Below, one piece after another: positions 18,228-27,014 of a DNA stretch of 64,000 nucleotides (position 1 is its first letter; each line of letters opens with the position of its first letter). A program made the translations under genes and the position numbers. Below the pieces are notes generated by a model. The model was given only the letters and a program-made list of their open reading frames with translations, did not search any database and had not been told where the DNA came from. Source of the DNA: Xenorhabdus indica (GTDB lineage: Bacteria; Pseudomonadota; Gammaproteobacteria; Enterobacterales; Enterobacteriaceae); the NCBI RefSeq assembly GCF_014467235.1, contig NZ_NKHP01000019.1, forward strand, positions 1 to 64,000, given 5' to 3'.

Positions 18228-19706
18228 ATGGCTCAGCACGAAGAAAACAGCACAGCACTTGCTTCTGGCGCAACGACTTCTCTGCTTGATGAAATCATGT
18301 CTCAAGCGAGGATGACTCCTGAAAATGATGGCTATTACATTGCAAAACAGGGTGTAGCAGCTTTTATTGGCAGCATTCTGGACACAGGCTCTAACGAAGA
18401 ACCGATCAACAAACTTCTCGTTGATAAAATGATCGTTGAGCTTGATAAAAAGCTGAGTGAGCAGATGGATGAAATCATGCACGCTAAGCCGTTGCAGGAG
18501 CTGGAATCTTCCTGGCGTTCACTGAAAATGCTGGTGGATCGCACTGATTTTCGTGAGAACATCAAAATCAACGTGATTCATGCGACTAAAGATGAATTGT
18601 TGGAAGACTTTGAATTCTCTCCTGAAATCATCCAATCCGGTTTCTATAAACATGTTTATTCTGCGGGTTACGGCCAGTTCGGTGGTGAACCTGTTGCTGC
18701 CGTTGTTGGTAACTATGCTTTCAGCAACACCACGCCTGACATCAAATTGATGCAGTATGTCAGTTCGGTCGGTGCAATGGCTCATGCGCCATTCCTGTCT
18801 TCTGTTTCACCAGAATTCTTTGGTGTTAACAGCTTTACTGATCTGCCGGCTATCAAAGATCTAAAATCTGTATTTGAAGGCCCTTCACACACCAAATGGC
18901 GTTCATTGCGTGAGTCAGAAGATTCCCGCTACCTGGGCTTAACTGCGCCACGTTTCCTGCTGCGTCTGCCATATTCCACCGTTGAAAATCCAATCAAAAA
19001 CTTCAACTATCAGGAAAATGTCAGCCGTGACCACGAACACTATCTGTGGGGGAACACTGCGTATCTGTTGGCAAGTTGTTTGACTGACAGCTTCGCTAAA
19101 TATCGCTGGTGTCCGAACATCATCGGTCCACAAAGTGGTGGGGCAGTAAACGATCTGCCGGTCCATCTGTATGAAGCAATGGGCCAGATTCAGGCGAAGA
19201 TCCCAACTGAAGTACTGATCACTGACCGTCGTGAATTCGAACTGGCGGAAGAAGGCTTCATTACTCTGACTATGCGTAAAGGTAGTGATAACGCTGCATT
19301 CTTCTCTGCAAACTCGGTTCAGAAACCAAAAATTTTCCCAAATACCCGCGAAGGGAAAATTGCGGAAACCAACTACAAGTTGGGCACTCAGTTGCCATAC
19401 ATGTTCATCATCAACCGCCTGGCACACTACATCAAAGTCTTGCAACGTGAGCAGATCGGTTCCTGGAAAGAGCGCCAGGATCTGGAACGCGAACTGAACA
19501 TGTGGCTGAAACAGTACATTGCTGATCAGGAAAACCCACCGACTGACGTTCGTAGCCGCCGCCCACTGCGCGCTGCTGAAATCAAGGTATTGGACGTTGA
19601 AGGCGATCCAGGCTGGTATCAGGTGGCAATGCAGGTTCGCCCACACTTCAAATACATGGGTGCAAGTTTCGAACTGTCTCTGGTCGGACGTTTGGATAAG
19701 GAATAA
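18228..19706 (+). CDS. tssC: T6SS contractile sheath large subunit TssC (VipB)
   Basis: This 492-residue protein matches the TssC family over its full length: ESSWRSLKMLVDRTDFRENI, VYSAGYGQFGGEPVAAVVGN, SSVSPEFFGVNSFTDLPAIK, FLLRLPYSTVENPIKNFNYQ, and the C-terminal LRAAEIKVLDVEGDPGWYQV. TssB/TssC heterodimers form the sheath, which the ClpV ATPase (27015-29642) takes apart after contraction. AAAGGA precedes the ATG. Two bases separate it from tssE. Confidence 0.96.
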   Translation: MAQHEENSTALASGATTSLLDEIMSQARMTPENDGYYIAKQGVAAFIGSILDTGSNEEPINKLLVDKMIVELDKKLSEQMDEIMHAKPLQELESSWRSLKMLVDRTDFRENIKINVIHATKDELLEDFEFSPEIIQSGFYKHVYSAGYGQFGGEPVAAVVGNYAFSNTTPDIKLMQYVSSVGAMAHAPFLSSVSPEFFGVNSFTDLPAIKDLKSVFEGPSHTKWRSLRESEDSRYLGLTAPRFLLRLPYSTVENPIKNFNYQENVSRDHEHYLWGNTAYLLASCLTDSFAKYRWCPNIIGPQSGGAVNDLPVHLYEAMGQIQAKIPTEVLITDRREFELAEEGFITLTMRKGSDNAAFFSANSVQKPKIFPNTREGKIAETNYKLGTQLPYMFIINRLAHYIKVLQREQIGSWKERQDLERELNMWLKQYIADQENPPTDVRSRRPLRAAEIKVLDVEGDPGWYQVAMQVRPHFKYMGASFELSLVGRLDKE

Positions 19707-19708
19707 TC

Positions 19709-20149
19709 ATGGCTGCGCTGTACAGTTGGAACAGAGGCAGCTCTGCCAGTCTGTTCGAGCGCATTCAAGGGAAGAGCCTCGGCTCTTCCCGTCAGTCAAG
19801 GATGCGTGCACTGCTTGATTCTATTAAGAAGCATTTGAACGAAGTGCTGAATACGCGCCCTGGTGCCTGCCAGAGTGCCATTGAATTGGGTGTCATTGAT
19901 CTCAATGATGCAACCGCAACGTCAGTGGATTTCAAGCAAAGTATCGAATGGGCGATAGAAGAGTGCATCAGAAATTATGAGCCCAGAATATCAGCGGTTT
20001 CTGTCAGTGCCATCAATGATGATTCAGATCCGTTGTTATTGAGCTTTCATATCAGTGCTGAGGTTTCCCTGGATGATATCAACGATGTTGTCGAATTCAG
20101 CATCCAGTTGGATAACAACCGGCGCTATTGCCTGGAGCGAACTCAATAA
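19709..20149 (+). CDS. tssE: T6SS baseplate subunit TssE (gp25-like)
   Basis: This 146-residue protein has the gp25-like baseplate wedge fold: SLFERIQGKS near residue 15, SIKKHLNEVLNTRPGACQSA, and the conserved YEPRISAVSVSAINDD stretch that carries the gp25 EPR motif. It links the sheath end to the baseplate. It abuts tssF with no intervening base, so the two are probably translationally coupled. Confidence 0.94.
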   Translation: MAALYSWNRGSSASLFERIQGKSLGSSRQSRMRALLDSIKKHLNEVLNTRPGACQSAIELGVIDLNDATATSVDFKQSIEWAIEECIRNYEPRISAVSVSAINDDSDPLLLSFHISAEVSLDDINDVVEFSIQLDNNRRYCLERTQ

Positions 20150-21997
20150 ATGTCATTTGAAAAATATTTCAGAGATGAGCTGAACTATTTGCGACAACTG
20201 GGGAAAGAAGCCGCAGTTGAGCGTCCTCATCTTGCCGCATTTCTGTCTGAACAAGGCTCTGATCCTGACGTTGAACGTTTGCTTGAAGGTTTTGCATTTC
20301 TGACAGGCAATCTGCGGGCAAAGATTGACGATCAGTTCCCTGAACTGACTCACGGCTTGCTTAATATGCTCTGGCCTAATTATCTGCGTCCGACGCCCAG
20401 TATGACCATCATCGAATATACTCCTGATGAGAGTGTTGTGACAAAAGCAACACAGGTTAAGCGCGGCACACAGATTATGAGTAATCCGCTGTCAACTCAT
20501 GATGATATTTACTCGAACGACCATTCTTTGAATGGACAATCGAGTGGCAAAAGAGACGATCATAGCCGCTGCACTTTTACATTGTGCCGCGATGTCTGGC
20601 TTTTTCCTCTCTCCATTCAGGACATTTCCGTTAATAACAGTAATGAGCAAGGGATTATTGGCCTGAATTTTGCGTCGAAAACGGAACTGAACCTGCATGA
20701 ACTGGAACTGGGTAAATTGCGGTTCTATCTGAGTGGCGATGACTATACCACTTCTCAACTCTATTTCTGGCTCTGCTATTACTTCAGAAAAGCGGAATTG
20801 GTTATTGGTGATACGGTCATTCCTCTGCCAGATTTTGACTTTGTACCGGTCGGATTCGAACGGGAAGATGCCCTGTTGCCTTATCCTAAAAATGCTTATA
20901 TGGGATATCGCATTTTGCAGGAATATTTCTGTTTTGCGGAAAGTTTTCTGTTTTTTGACGTTAAGGGATTCCCTGAACTGTCTGAAGATCTCAAAACCAA
21001 AGATTTCAAACTGAATTTATATTTTTCTCAGGCGTTACCCCCAGAAGCTAAGATTCGCCACGATACTTTCCGCCTGCACTGTACGCCGGCTATTAATCTG
21101 TTTCCGATGGACAGTGAAGCGATTGAACTGAATGGCAGTCAGACGGAATACCCACTGAAGGCCAGTTATAGCTTTCCGGATAACTACGATATCTTTTCTG
21201 TAGATGGTGTTGAAAGTTGGCTGACGGGAGAAAATGGAGAACGCAGTCGGGCACGTATCGGTGAACGGGTTTACACCCCGTTTGAAAGTTTCAATCATCA
21301 GATTGATAACGAAAATGAACACTCAATGCGCTATTACCGTCTGCGAGTGAAAGAGTCACCTTTCCGCAGAGGATTGGAACATTTCATCTCATTTGTACGT
21401 GGCGATGAATCAGACCTGCTCAGGCTCAAATTAAAAGAAAACGTCTCTATCAGCCTGACGTGTACCAACCGTGAATTGCCGTTACAGCTTCGTGTCGGCG
21501 ACATTAATTACCCCTCTATCGGCAGCCCGTCATTTGCGACATTCCGCAATATCACGCGTCCGTCAGTACCGCTTTATCCGTTGCTGGATGGTGGTCTGCA
21601 CTGGTCGTTGCTGTCAAATATGTCGCTGAACTACATGTCATTGCTGGATAAGAATGCGCTGAAACAGGTTCTGCGTACTTACGATTTCCCAAGTATTCAC
21701 AACCGACAGTCCAAACGATCATCACAGAAACGGCTTGATGCCATTGAAAAGATTGAGACAGAGCCAACAGATCGCCTGTTCCGCGGCCATCCTGTGCGTG
21801 GATTGCGTTCTACTTTGTATATCCGGCAACAGGCATTCAGTTCGGAAGGTGAGCTGTATCTGTTCAGTACGATTCTGTCACGGTTTTTCTCACTGTATGC
21901 CAGCGTCAACGCTTTTCATATGTTGAAGGTAATCAATTTAGATAATCAGGAATGTTATGAATGGCCGGTACAGATAGGTCAACACTCGTTGATGTAA
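20150..21997 (+). CDS. tssF: T6SS baseplate subunit TssF (VasA)
   Basis: At 615 residues it has the family length. Diagnostic parts are the start FEKYFRDELNYLRQLGKEAA, DPDVERLLEGFAFLTGNLRA, FPELTHGLLNMLWPNYLRPT, and a C-terminal RSTLYIRQQAFSSEGELYLF. Two TssF and one TssG build each baseplate wedge with TssE and TssK. The 3' end overlaps tssG by 37 bases, which couples production of the two partners. Confidence 0.95.
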   Translation: MSFEKYFRDELNYLRQLGKEAAVERPHLAAFLSEQGSDPDVERLLEGFAFLTGNLRAKIDDQFPELTHGLLNMLWPNYLRPTPSMTIIEYTPDESVVTKATQVKRGTQIMSNPLSTHDDIYSNDHSLNGQSSGKRDDHSRCTFTLCRDVWLFPLSIQDISVNNSNEQGIIGLNFASKTELNLHELELGKLRFYLSGDDYTTSQLYFWLCYYFRKAELVIGDTVIPLPDFDFVPVGFEREDALLPYPKNAYMGYRILQEYFCFAESFLFFDVKGFPELSEDLKTKDFKLNLYFSQALPPEAKIRHDTFRLHCTPAINLFPMDSEAIELNGSQTEYPLKASYSFPDNYDIFSVDGVESWLTGENGERSRARIGERVYTPFESFNHQIDNENEHSMRYYRLRVKESPFRRGLEHFISFVRGDESDLLRLKLKENVSISLTCTNRELPLQLRVGDINYPSIGSPSFATFRNITRPSVPLYPLLDGGLHWSLLSNMSLNYMSLLDKNALKQVLRTYDFPSIHNRQSKRSSQKRLDAIEKIETEPTDRLFRGHPVRGLRSTLYIRQQAFSSEGELYLFSTILSRFFSLYASVNAFHMLKVINLDNQECYEWPVQIGQHSLM

Positions 21998-23013
21998 TCA
22001 CTGAGCAAGATCCTGCCACACCACTGGCATTGGACATCTCACGATACAACTTTTATCAACTGGTCGAATTGCTCAATCAGTTGGCGGTAGCGTGGGAAAA
22101 AACCGGGGAGACGGATCGGCCTGATCGTGAATCTGTCCGTTTTAAATCCAATGCCAGTCTGGCATTTCCTACTCGTGATGTGATTGCACTGAAGCAATCC
22201 AGGCAAGGGTATTTTGAGCTGGAAGTCTCTTTCATGGGGCTACATGGCAGCCAATCTCCTATGCCGGGTTATTACCTGGATTCACTGGCGTGGGAAGACG
22301 CACAGGGCGAAAACCGACTGACGGATTTCCTCAATCTGTTTAATCACCGCTTAATCACGCTCTTGCACCAGATTTGGCGGAAATACCGCTATTACATCTG
22401 CTTTAAGCAAGGCGGGGAAGATAGCTTCTCTCAGCGCATGTTCTCGCTGGTGGGATTGGGAAGTGATGTCAACCGCCGGATGCTGAACATCAACCACAGC
22501 AAAATGCTGGCGTATGCCGGGTTGTTGGCAAGCCCCGGTCGTTCACCGGAAGTGATCTGCAGCCTGGTTTCCCACTGTTTTGATTTGCAGGATGTCACTT
22601 TGCACGGCTGGCAATTCAGAAAAGTCATCATCCCCGTTGATCAACAGAATCGACTGGGTGGCACGAATAAAGGGCAAAAGATTGGTGATACCGAACTGTC
22701 CGTATTGGGGCAGAACTTCACCATCGGATCATGGATCGGGGATTACAGCGGAAAGTTTCTGCTCAGTATCAACAATCTGGCCCGTGATCGGTTCCTGTCA
22801 TTTCTGCCGGACGGGAAGAACTATCTCCCGTTAGTGATGTTTATCTCTTTCGTCATGCGCAGCCAGTTTGCCTGGGAATTGCGTCTTGGCCTGGCGGAAA
22901 ATCAGGTTAGTGGCATGGTGTTGGGGGCGAAGCAGAATAACCATCTGGGGTGGACCAGCTTTCTTGGTGAGCCAGAAAAGAAACCCTCTGTCACAATTTC
23001 AGTTATGGAATAA
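21961..23013 (+). CDS. tssG: T6SS baseplate subunit TssG (VasB)
   Basis: This 350-residue protein shows the TssG pattern: YNFYQLVELLNQLAVAW, VRFKSNASLAFPTRDV, FMGLHGSQSPMPGYYLD, FLNLFNHRLITLLHQIWRKY and the C-terminal WELRLGLAENQVSGMVLG. It is a wedge component that bridges two TssF and recruits TssK. The start overlaps the end of tssF by 37 bases. No anomaly is seen. Confidence 0.95.
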   Translation: MAGTDRSTLVDVITEQDPATPLALDISRYNFYQLVELLNQLAVAWEKTGETDRPDRESVRFKSNASLAFPTRDVIALKQSRQGYFELEVSFMGLHGSQSPMPGYYLDSLAWEDAQGENRLTDFLNLFNHRLITLLHQIWRKYRYYICFKQGGEDSFSQRMFSLVGLGSDVNRRMLNINHSKMLAYAGLLASPGRSPEVICSLVSHCFDLQDVTLHGWQFRKVIIPVDQQNRLGGTNKGQKIGDTELSVLGQNFTIGSWIGDYSGKFLLSINNLARDRFLSFLPDGKNYLPLVMFISFVMRSQFAWELRLGLAENQVSGMVLGAKQNNHLGWTSFLGEPEKKPSVTISVME

Positions 23014-23018
23014 CGACT

Positions 23019-24314
23019 ATGGAAAAATATCAACCAACGCTTTCATTGCGGGTGCTCAACAGTGAGCAACTAGAGAGTGGTCGAGCCGCCAGTTACCAGT
23101 TTTCGACACAGGGCGGTACGGTCGGCAGCAGTGAAAGTCACTTGTGGTCTGTTCAGGACAGCCAGGGCAATATCCAGCCGTCACAATTCTCCATTCAATG
23201 GCGTGATGGTTCATTCTGCCTGCAAGTGCTTGCTGAGCCGGTACAGATAAATAATGCCCCATTAACACCGCAATCCGGTCTGATCCGTTTGCAACAGGGA
23301 GATCAGATTAAAGCGGGTAACTTGTCCATCAAGATCCACATCAGTTTTTCTGAATCGGATCAGGTTGATCCTTCGACAGTATCACCGGAGGCGCTGGTTT
23401 CCAGTTACAGAAATCCGCTGGATGCCATGATGGAAGGTGTATCGCTGCAAAAATCCGCGTTTGCCAGAGATGACAGTATTGCGCCAACCGTCATGCACCG
23501 TTTCAGCGATGATCCTCTCAGAGTACTTGATAGTGAGAGTCTGACTACGTTGCAACCACAGGTTGAAGCCGATGATACGGAGCAGCTTTTGCCGCCGGAT
23601 CATTATCAATCCCCCCCATTTGCTAACCCTATTTCTGATAACCGAGGCAGTGTTATGGATCAGGAGTTTCTTGACTTACCGGATATCGCTTCCGAGCGGC
23701 AGTACGAAGATATGGATGTTGATCATGTCGCCATTACCCCTTTGATGCGTGGGCTGGATACGCAGTTGCCTCTGCATGACACACAGCAGGCCAACGATTT
23801 TCTGCAAGAGATGGGTAAGACCATGAAAGCGGCAATCGAAGGGCTATTAGCGCTCCAGCGTGAACAGCACGGATTACGTGATAAACAGCTTCGTCCTATT
23901 GAGGATAACCCACTACGTCTGAATATGGATTACGACACCACCATGCAGGTGATGTTTTCCGAGCAGAAAAGTCCGGTACACCTGTCAGCACCCGCTGCTG
24001 TAGCAGAAAGCTTGCATAATCTGCAACTGCATTATCAGGCCAACCGGACAGCGATTTCCGCGGCGTTGGATACCATGCTGGAAGCCTTTTCCCCTGAACA
24101 ATTACTCCGCAGATTTTCACATTATCGCCGTAGTAATGAGGTCAGGAACAAAGATGCGTCCTGGGCGTGGGAAATGTACACCAACTATTACCGCGAATTA
24201 GCTTCCAGCCGCCAGCAGGGGTTTGAAAAGTTATTCCGCGAGGTGTACGAGCAGGCTTATGACCGCGCACTGCGTCAGGGCTTAGAGGACACCAGTGATG
24301 AAACGTTCCGGTAG
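23019..24314 (+). CDS. T6SS FHA-domain protein (Fha/TagH)
   Basis: This 431-residue protein has an N-terminal FHA domain (about residues 25-100: QGGTVGSSESHLWSVQD, SQFSIQWRDGSFCLQV, INNAPLTPQSGLIRLQQGDQ), an acidic, poorly conserved middle, and a conserved C-terminal helical domain (about 320-425: NPLRLNMDYDTTMQVMF, DTMLEAFSPEQLLRRF, WEMYTNYYRELASS). FHA domains bind phosphothreonine, and in other T6SS clusters Fha works in the PpkA/PppA pathway. No PpkA kinase or PppA phosphatase gene is in the window, so here it may act as a scaffold. Usual FHA residues Gly-Arg in the first loop are replaced (GSSESH), which weakens the case for phosphopeptide binding. Confidence 0.88.
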   Translation: MEKYQPTLSLRVLNSEQLESGRAASYQFSTQGGTVGSSESHLWSVQDSQGNIQPSQFSIQWRDGSFCLQVLAEPVQINNAPLTPQSGLIRLQQGDQIKAGNLSIKIHISFSESDQVDPSTVSPEALVSSYRNPLDAMMEGVSLQKSAFARDDSIAPTVMHRFSDDPLRVLDSESLTTLQPQVEADDTEQLLPPDHYQSPPFANPISDNRGSVMDQEFLDLPDIASERQYEDMDVDHVAITPLMRGLDTQLPLHDTQQANDFLQEMGKTMKAAIEGLLALQREQHGLRDKQLRPIEDNPLRLNMDYDTTMQVMFSEQKSPVHLSAPAAVAESLHNLQLHYQANRTAISAALDTMLEAFSPEQLLRRFSHYRRSNEVRNKDASWAWEMYTNYYRELASSRQQGFEKLFREVYEQAYDRALRQGLEDTSDETFR

Positions 24315-24855
24315 TCAGCGCATATGGACCACAGGGATCTTATTACTGTCAGTGATGTTACTGAACGGCTGTAGCAGCGCATGGAACGCCACTAAAAAAG
24401 TTGGGCAGGTCATTTGGGACCCTTCCACTCCTGTGGGAAGGCCGAGTGAACAAGCCTCAATCGCCAACATCACATTGCTGGCTGAACCCGATATCAACCC
24501 CAATGAAAGTGGTGAACCAGCGCCTGTTGAGATGAATCTGGTTTATCTCAGTGAAGATTCGCGTTTTCTGGCTGCCGACTATGACCAGCTTGAAAGTGAC
24601 AAGCTCGAAAAAGCACTGGGGAAAAACTACATCGATCATCAGGATTACACCCTGTTACCGGGGCAATATAAGCCGCTGGAAACAATCACATTGGAAAAGA
24701 AGAACCGTTACATCGGTGTCATCGTTCATTATGCAGGCGTCAATCAGTCTGAATGGAAAAAGATCATCCGGGTAAAAGACATGGGTCGCCATTACAACAT
24801 TTTGGTGCATGTCAGAAATAACGACGTCGAACTTAGAAAAGAGGAGGAAGAGTAA
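24298..24855 (+). CDS. tssJ: T6SS outer-membrane lipoprotein TssJ (VasD)
   Basis: A lipoprotein signal ends in the lipobox LLNGC (Cys at about residue 24). The mature part has the TssJ sandwich motifs: ITLLAEPDINPNESGEPAPV, FLAADYDQLESD, and IGVIVHYAGVNQSEWK. It anchors the TssJLM membrane complex to the outer membrane. The start at 24298 lies inside the end of fha (17-base overlap). The C-terminal tail is highly acidic (RKEEEE). Confidence 0.93.
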   Translation: MKRSGSQRIWTTGILLLSVMLLNGCSSAWNATKKVGQVIWDPSTPVGRPSEQASIANITLLAEPDINPNESGEPAPVEMNLVYLSEDSRFLAADYDQLESDKLEKALGKNYIDHQDYTLLPGQYKPLETITLEKKNRYIGVIVHYAGVNQSEWKKIIRVKDMGRHYNILVHVRNNDVELRKEEEE

Positions 24856-24857
24856 TC

Positions 24858-26210
24858 ATGCCAGGAAAAAATCGGGTGATTTGGCACGAAGGATTATTCA
24901 TCAAGCCACAACATTTCCAACAACAACAAAAACACAATGATTATCTGGCTCATAGTCTTGTCTCCGTGTTAACAGCGTACGGTCATGGTTTCAGCTCCGT
25001 GAGTATCAATGATGATTTGCTCAAACTAGGACGCATCGGTATCACCGAAGCCAGCGGTATCATGCCGGACGGTACGGTATTTTCAGCACCGAGTCAGGAT
25101 CTGCTGCCAAAACCGCTGGATATTGAAAATATCAATGATCTGAAAAGTAAAGACGTCTATCTGGCATTACCGATGTCCAGCGATACCATTCGTGAAGTGG
25201 CTGATCGGGATGCTGAGATTCAAAGCGCGGTACGTTATCGCGAATTGCCGAGCGATATTCGTGACCTGCATACTAAAGGCGGTGATTCCTCCATTCTTAA
25301 TCTTGCTCAATTGACTCCGGTATTGATGCAGGGTTCTGAAGATATGAGTGCCTACACTGCCATTCCGCTGTGCCGCATTAAAGAAAAGCAGAAAGATGGC
25401 ACAATCGTTTTGGATAACGAATTTATCCCAACCTGCCTGTCCATTTTTGTCGCTGATAAACTAAAGCGCTTCATGGTGGAAATTGACGGGTTACTGACAG
25501 AACGTTCAAGAACATTGGCGAAACGCATCGGTTCTCCAGGTCAGCAGGGGGTTGCAGATGTGGCAGAATTCATGATGCTTCAACTGTTGAACCGCGTTCA
25601 ACCTTTGTTCAATCATTATGCTAAACAAACCGTCCTGCACCCGTTGCATCTGTATACCCAATTGATCCAAACCTGTGGTGAACTGAGAACCTTCACGGAC
25701 GCAAGCCGTCTGCCGGGAAATATTCTGGCCTATGACCACAATAATCTGACAGATACTTTCCAAGACGCCATGCACGCCATCCGCGATGCACTGAACGTTG
25801 TTCTGACACCACGTGCAACATCAATTGCCCTGAAACAGAACGAAGGGGGCATTCGTGTCGCAACACTCCACGACAACGACTTGTTGCGCAAAGCCGAATT
25901 TGTTCTGGCTATCAGTGCCAGCACACCACAGGAACAGTTGCGTCGTCAGTTCGTACAGCAAACCAAAGTCACGTCTATGGAACGTATCCGTGATCTGGTC
26001 AGCGTCCAGTTGCCCGGCGTACCACTGATTGCGTTGTCCGCAGCACCTCGTCAGTTGCCATATCACTCTGGATATACCTATTTCCGTCTGGATCAGAAGA
26101 GTCCGGCATGGAAAGAGATCCAGCAGGGCAATTCCATCGCGTTCCACGTATCAGGGGATTTCCCTGACTTAGATATGCAGCTCTGGGCTATCAGGGGCGG
26201 TAAGGATTAG
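24858..26210 (+). CDS. tssK: T6SS baseplate-membrane complex connector TssK (VasE)
   Basis: This 450-residue protein begins with the highly conserved NRVIWHEGLFIKPQHFQQQQ and continues with LGRIGITEASGIMPDGTVFS and a C-terminal domain with RQLPYHSGYTYFRLD. TssK trimers, related to phage receptor-binding proteins, connect baseplate wedges to TssL/TssM. It starts two bases after tssJ, and tssL follows after 15 bases. Confidence 0.96.
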   Translation: MPGKNRVIWHEGLFIKPQHFQQQQKHNDYLAHSLVSVLTAYGHGFSSVSINDDLLKLGRIGITEASGIMPDGTVFSAPSQDLLPKPLDIENINDLKSKDVYLALPMSSDTIREVADRDAEIQSAVRYRELPSDIRDLHTKGGDSSILNLAQLTPVLMQGSEDMSAYTAIPLCRIKEKQKDGTIVLDNEFIPTCLSIFVADKLKRFMVEIDGLLTERSRTLAKRIGSPGQQGVADVAEFMMLQLLNRVQPLFNHYAKQTVLHPLHLYTQLIQTCGELRTFTDASRLPGNILAYDHNNLTDTFQDAMHAIRDALNVVLTPRATSIALKQNEGGIRVATLHDNDLLRKAEFVLAISASTPQEQLRRQFVQQTKVTSMERIRDLVSVQLPGVPLIALSAAPRQLPYHSGYTYFRLDQKSPAWKEIQQGNSIAFHVSGDFPDLDMQLWAIRGGKD

Positions 26211-26225
26211 TTATGAGGATTAGTC

Positions 26226-27005
26226 ATGAGTGATATCAATGTTGACAGTCCGTCACTGGAAAAATTTGAAAAACAGGCTGAAACGCTGAGAACGTTTCAG
26301 CGCCAGTACCAGCTACCGTTACGTGGTGAAAGCCTTAACCCGATGATCGACGCAGCCACGCCTTTACTGGGGATGGTACTGCGTTTGCAGGACATGAGTG
26401 ATCAGGCACTGCCAGATAAGCTTTACCAACAGGTTGTTACTGACATTCGCGCTATTGAGCAGCTTCTGCAAACTAAAGGTTATGAACCCGGTGCGATTGT
26501 TTCATTCCGTTACGTACTGTGTACCTTCATTGATGAAACCGCATTGGGGCACGGTTGGAACAGCCAGAATGGATGGTTGAAGCAATCACTGTTGGTGCAC
26601 TTCCACAATGAAACTTGGGGCGGTGAGAAAGTCTTTGTGTTGCTCGAACGCCTGATGGGAGAGGCTCAGCGCTACCAGCATCTGCTGGAGTTCATTTACC
26701 TCTGCCTCTGTCTTGGTTATCGCGGACGTTACAAAGTCAGTACCCAGAAAAATGATGACTTTGATCGCTTGTTCCGCCGCTTGCAGCAACAGCTTCACTC
26801 ACTGCGTGGAGAAGTACCGCCGACTACGCTGTATGTCAATATCAACGAGCAAGATACACGCTATCGCCTGAGCAGGCGTTTGAAAATCAAACACCTGCTT
26901 GTGATAAGCGTCGGTCTGCTGATTGCGATTTATAGTTTTTATGCCATCCGCCTCGGTGATCAGACTCAAGACATATTAAAGCAGCTAAATAACTTATTAA
27001 GATAG
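26226..27005 (+). CDS. tssL: T6SS inner-membrane protein TssL (DotU/IcmH-like)
   Basis: This 259-residue protein has a cytoplasmic DotU domain (NPMIDAATPLLGMVLRLQ, FRYVLCTFIDETALGHGW, LVHFHNETWGGEKVFVLLER, FIYLCLCLGYRGRY) and one C-terminal membrane segment at about residues 225-246 (HLLVISVGLLIAIYSFYAI). The periplasmic tail is only about 12 residues, so there is no peptidoglycan-binding OmpA-like extension of the kind some TssL proteins carry. It forms the TssJLM complex and docks TssK. Confidence 0.95.
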   Translation: MSDINVDSPSLEKFEKQAETLRTFQRQYQLPLRGESLNPMIDAATPLLGMVLRLQDMSDQALPDKLYQQVVTDIRAIEQLLQTKGYEPGAIVSFRYVLCTFIDETALGHGWNSQNGWLKQSLLVHFHNETWGGEKVFVLLERLMGEAQRYQHLLEFIYLCLCLGYRGRYKVSTQKNDDFDRLFRRLQQQLHSLRGEVPPTTLYVNINEQDTRYRLSRRLKIKHLLVISVGLLIAIYSFYAIRLGDQTQDILKQLNNLLR

Positions 27006-27014
27006 GAAGTCGCC

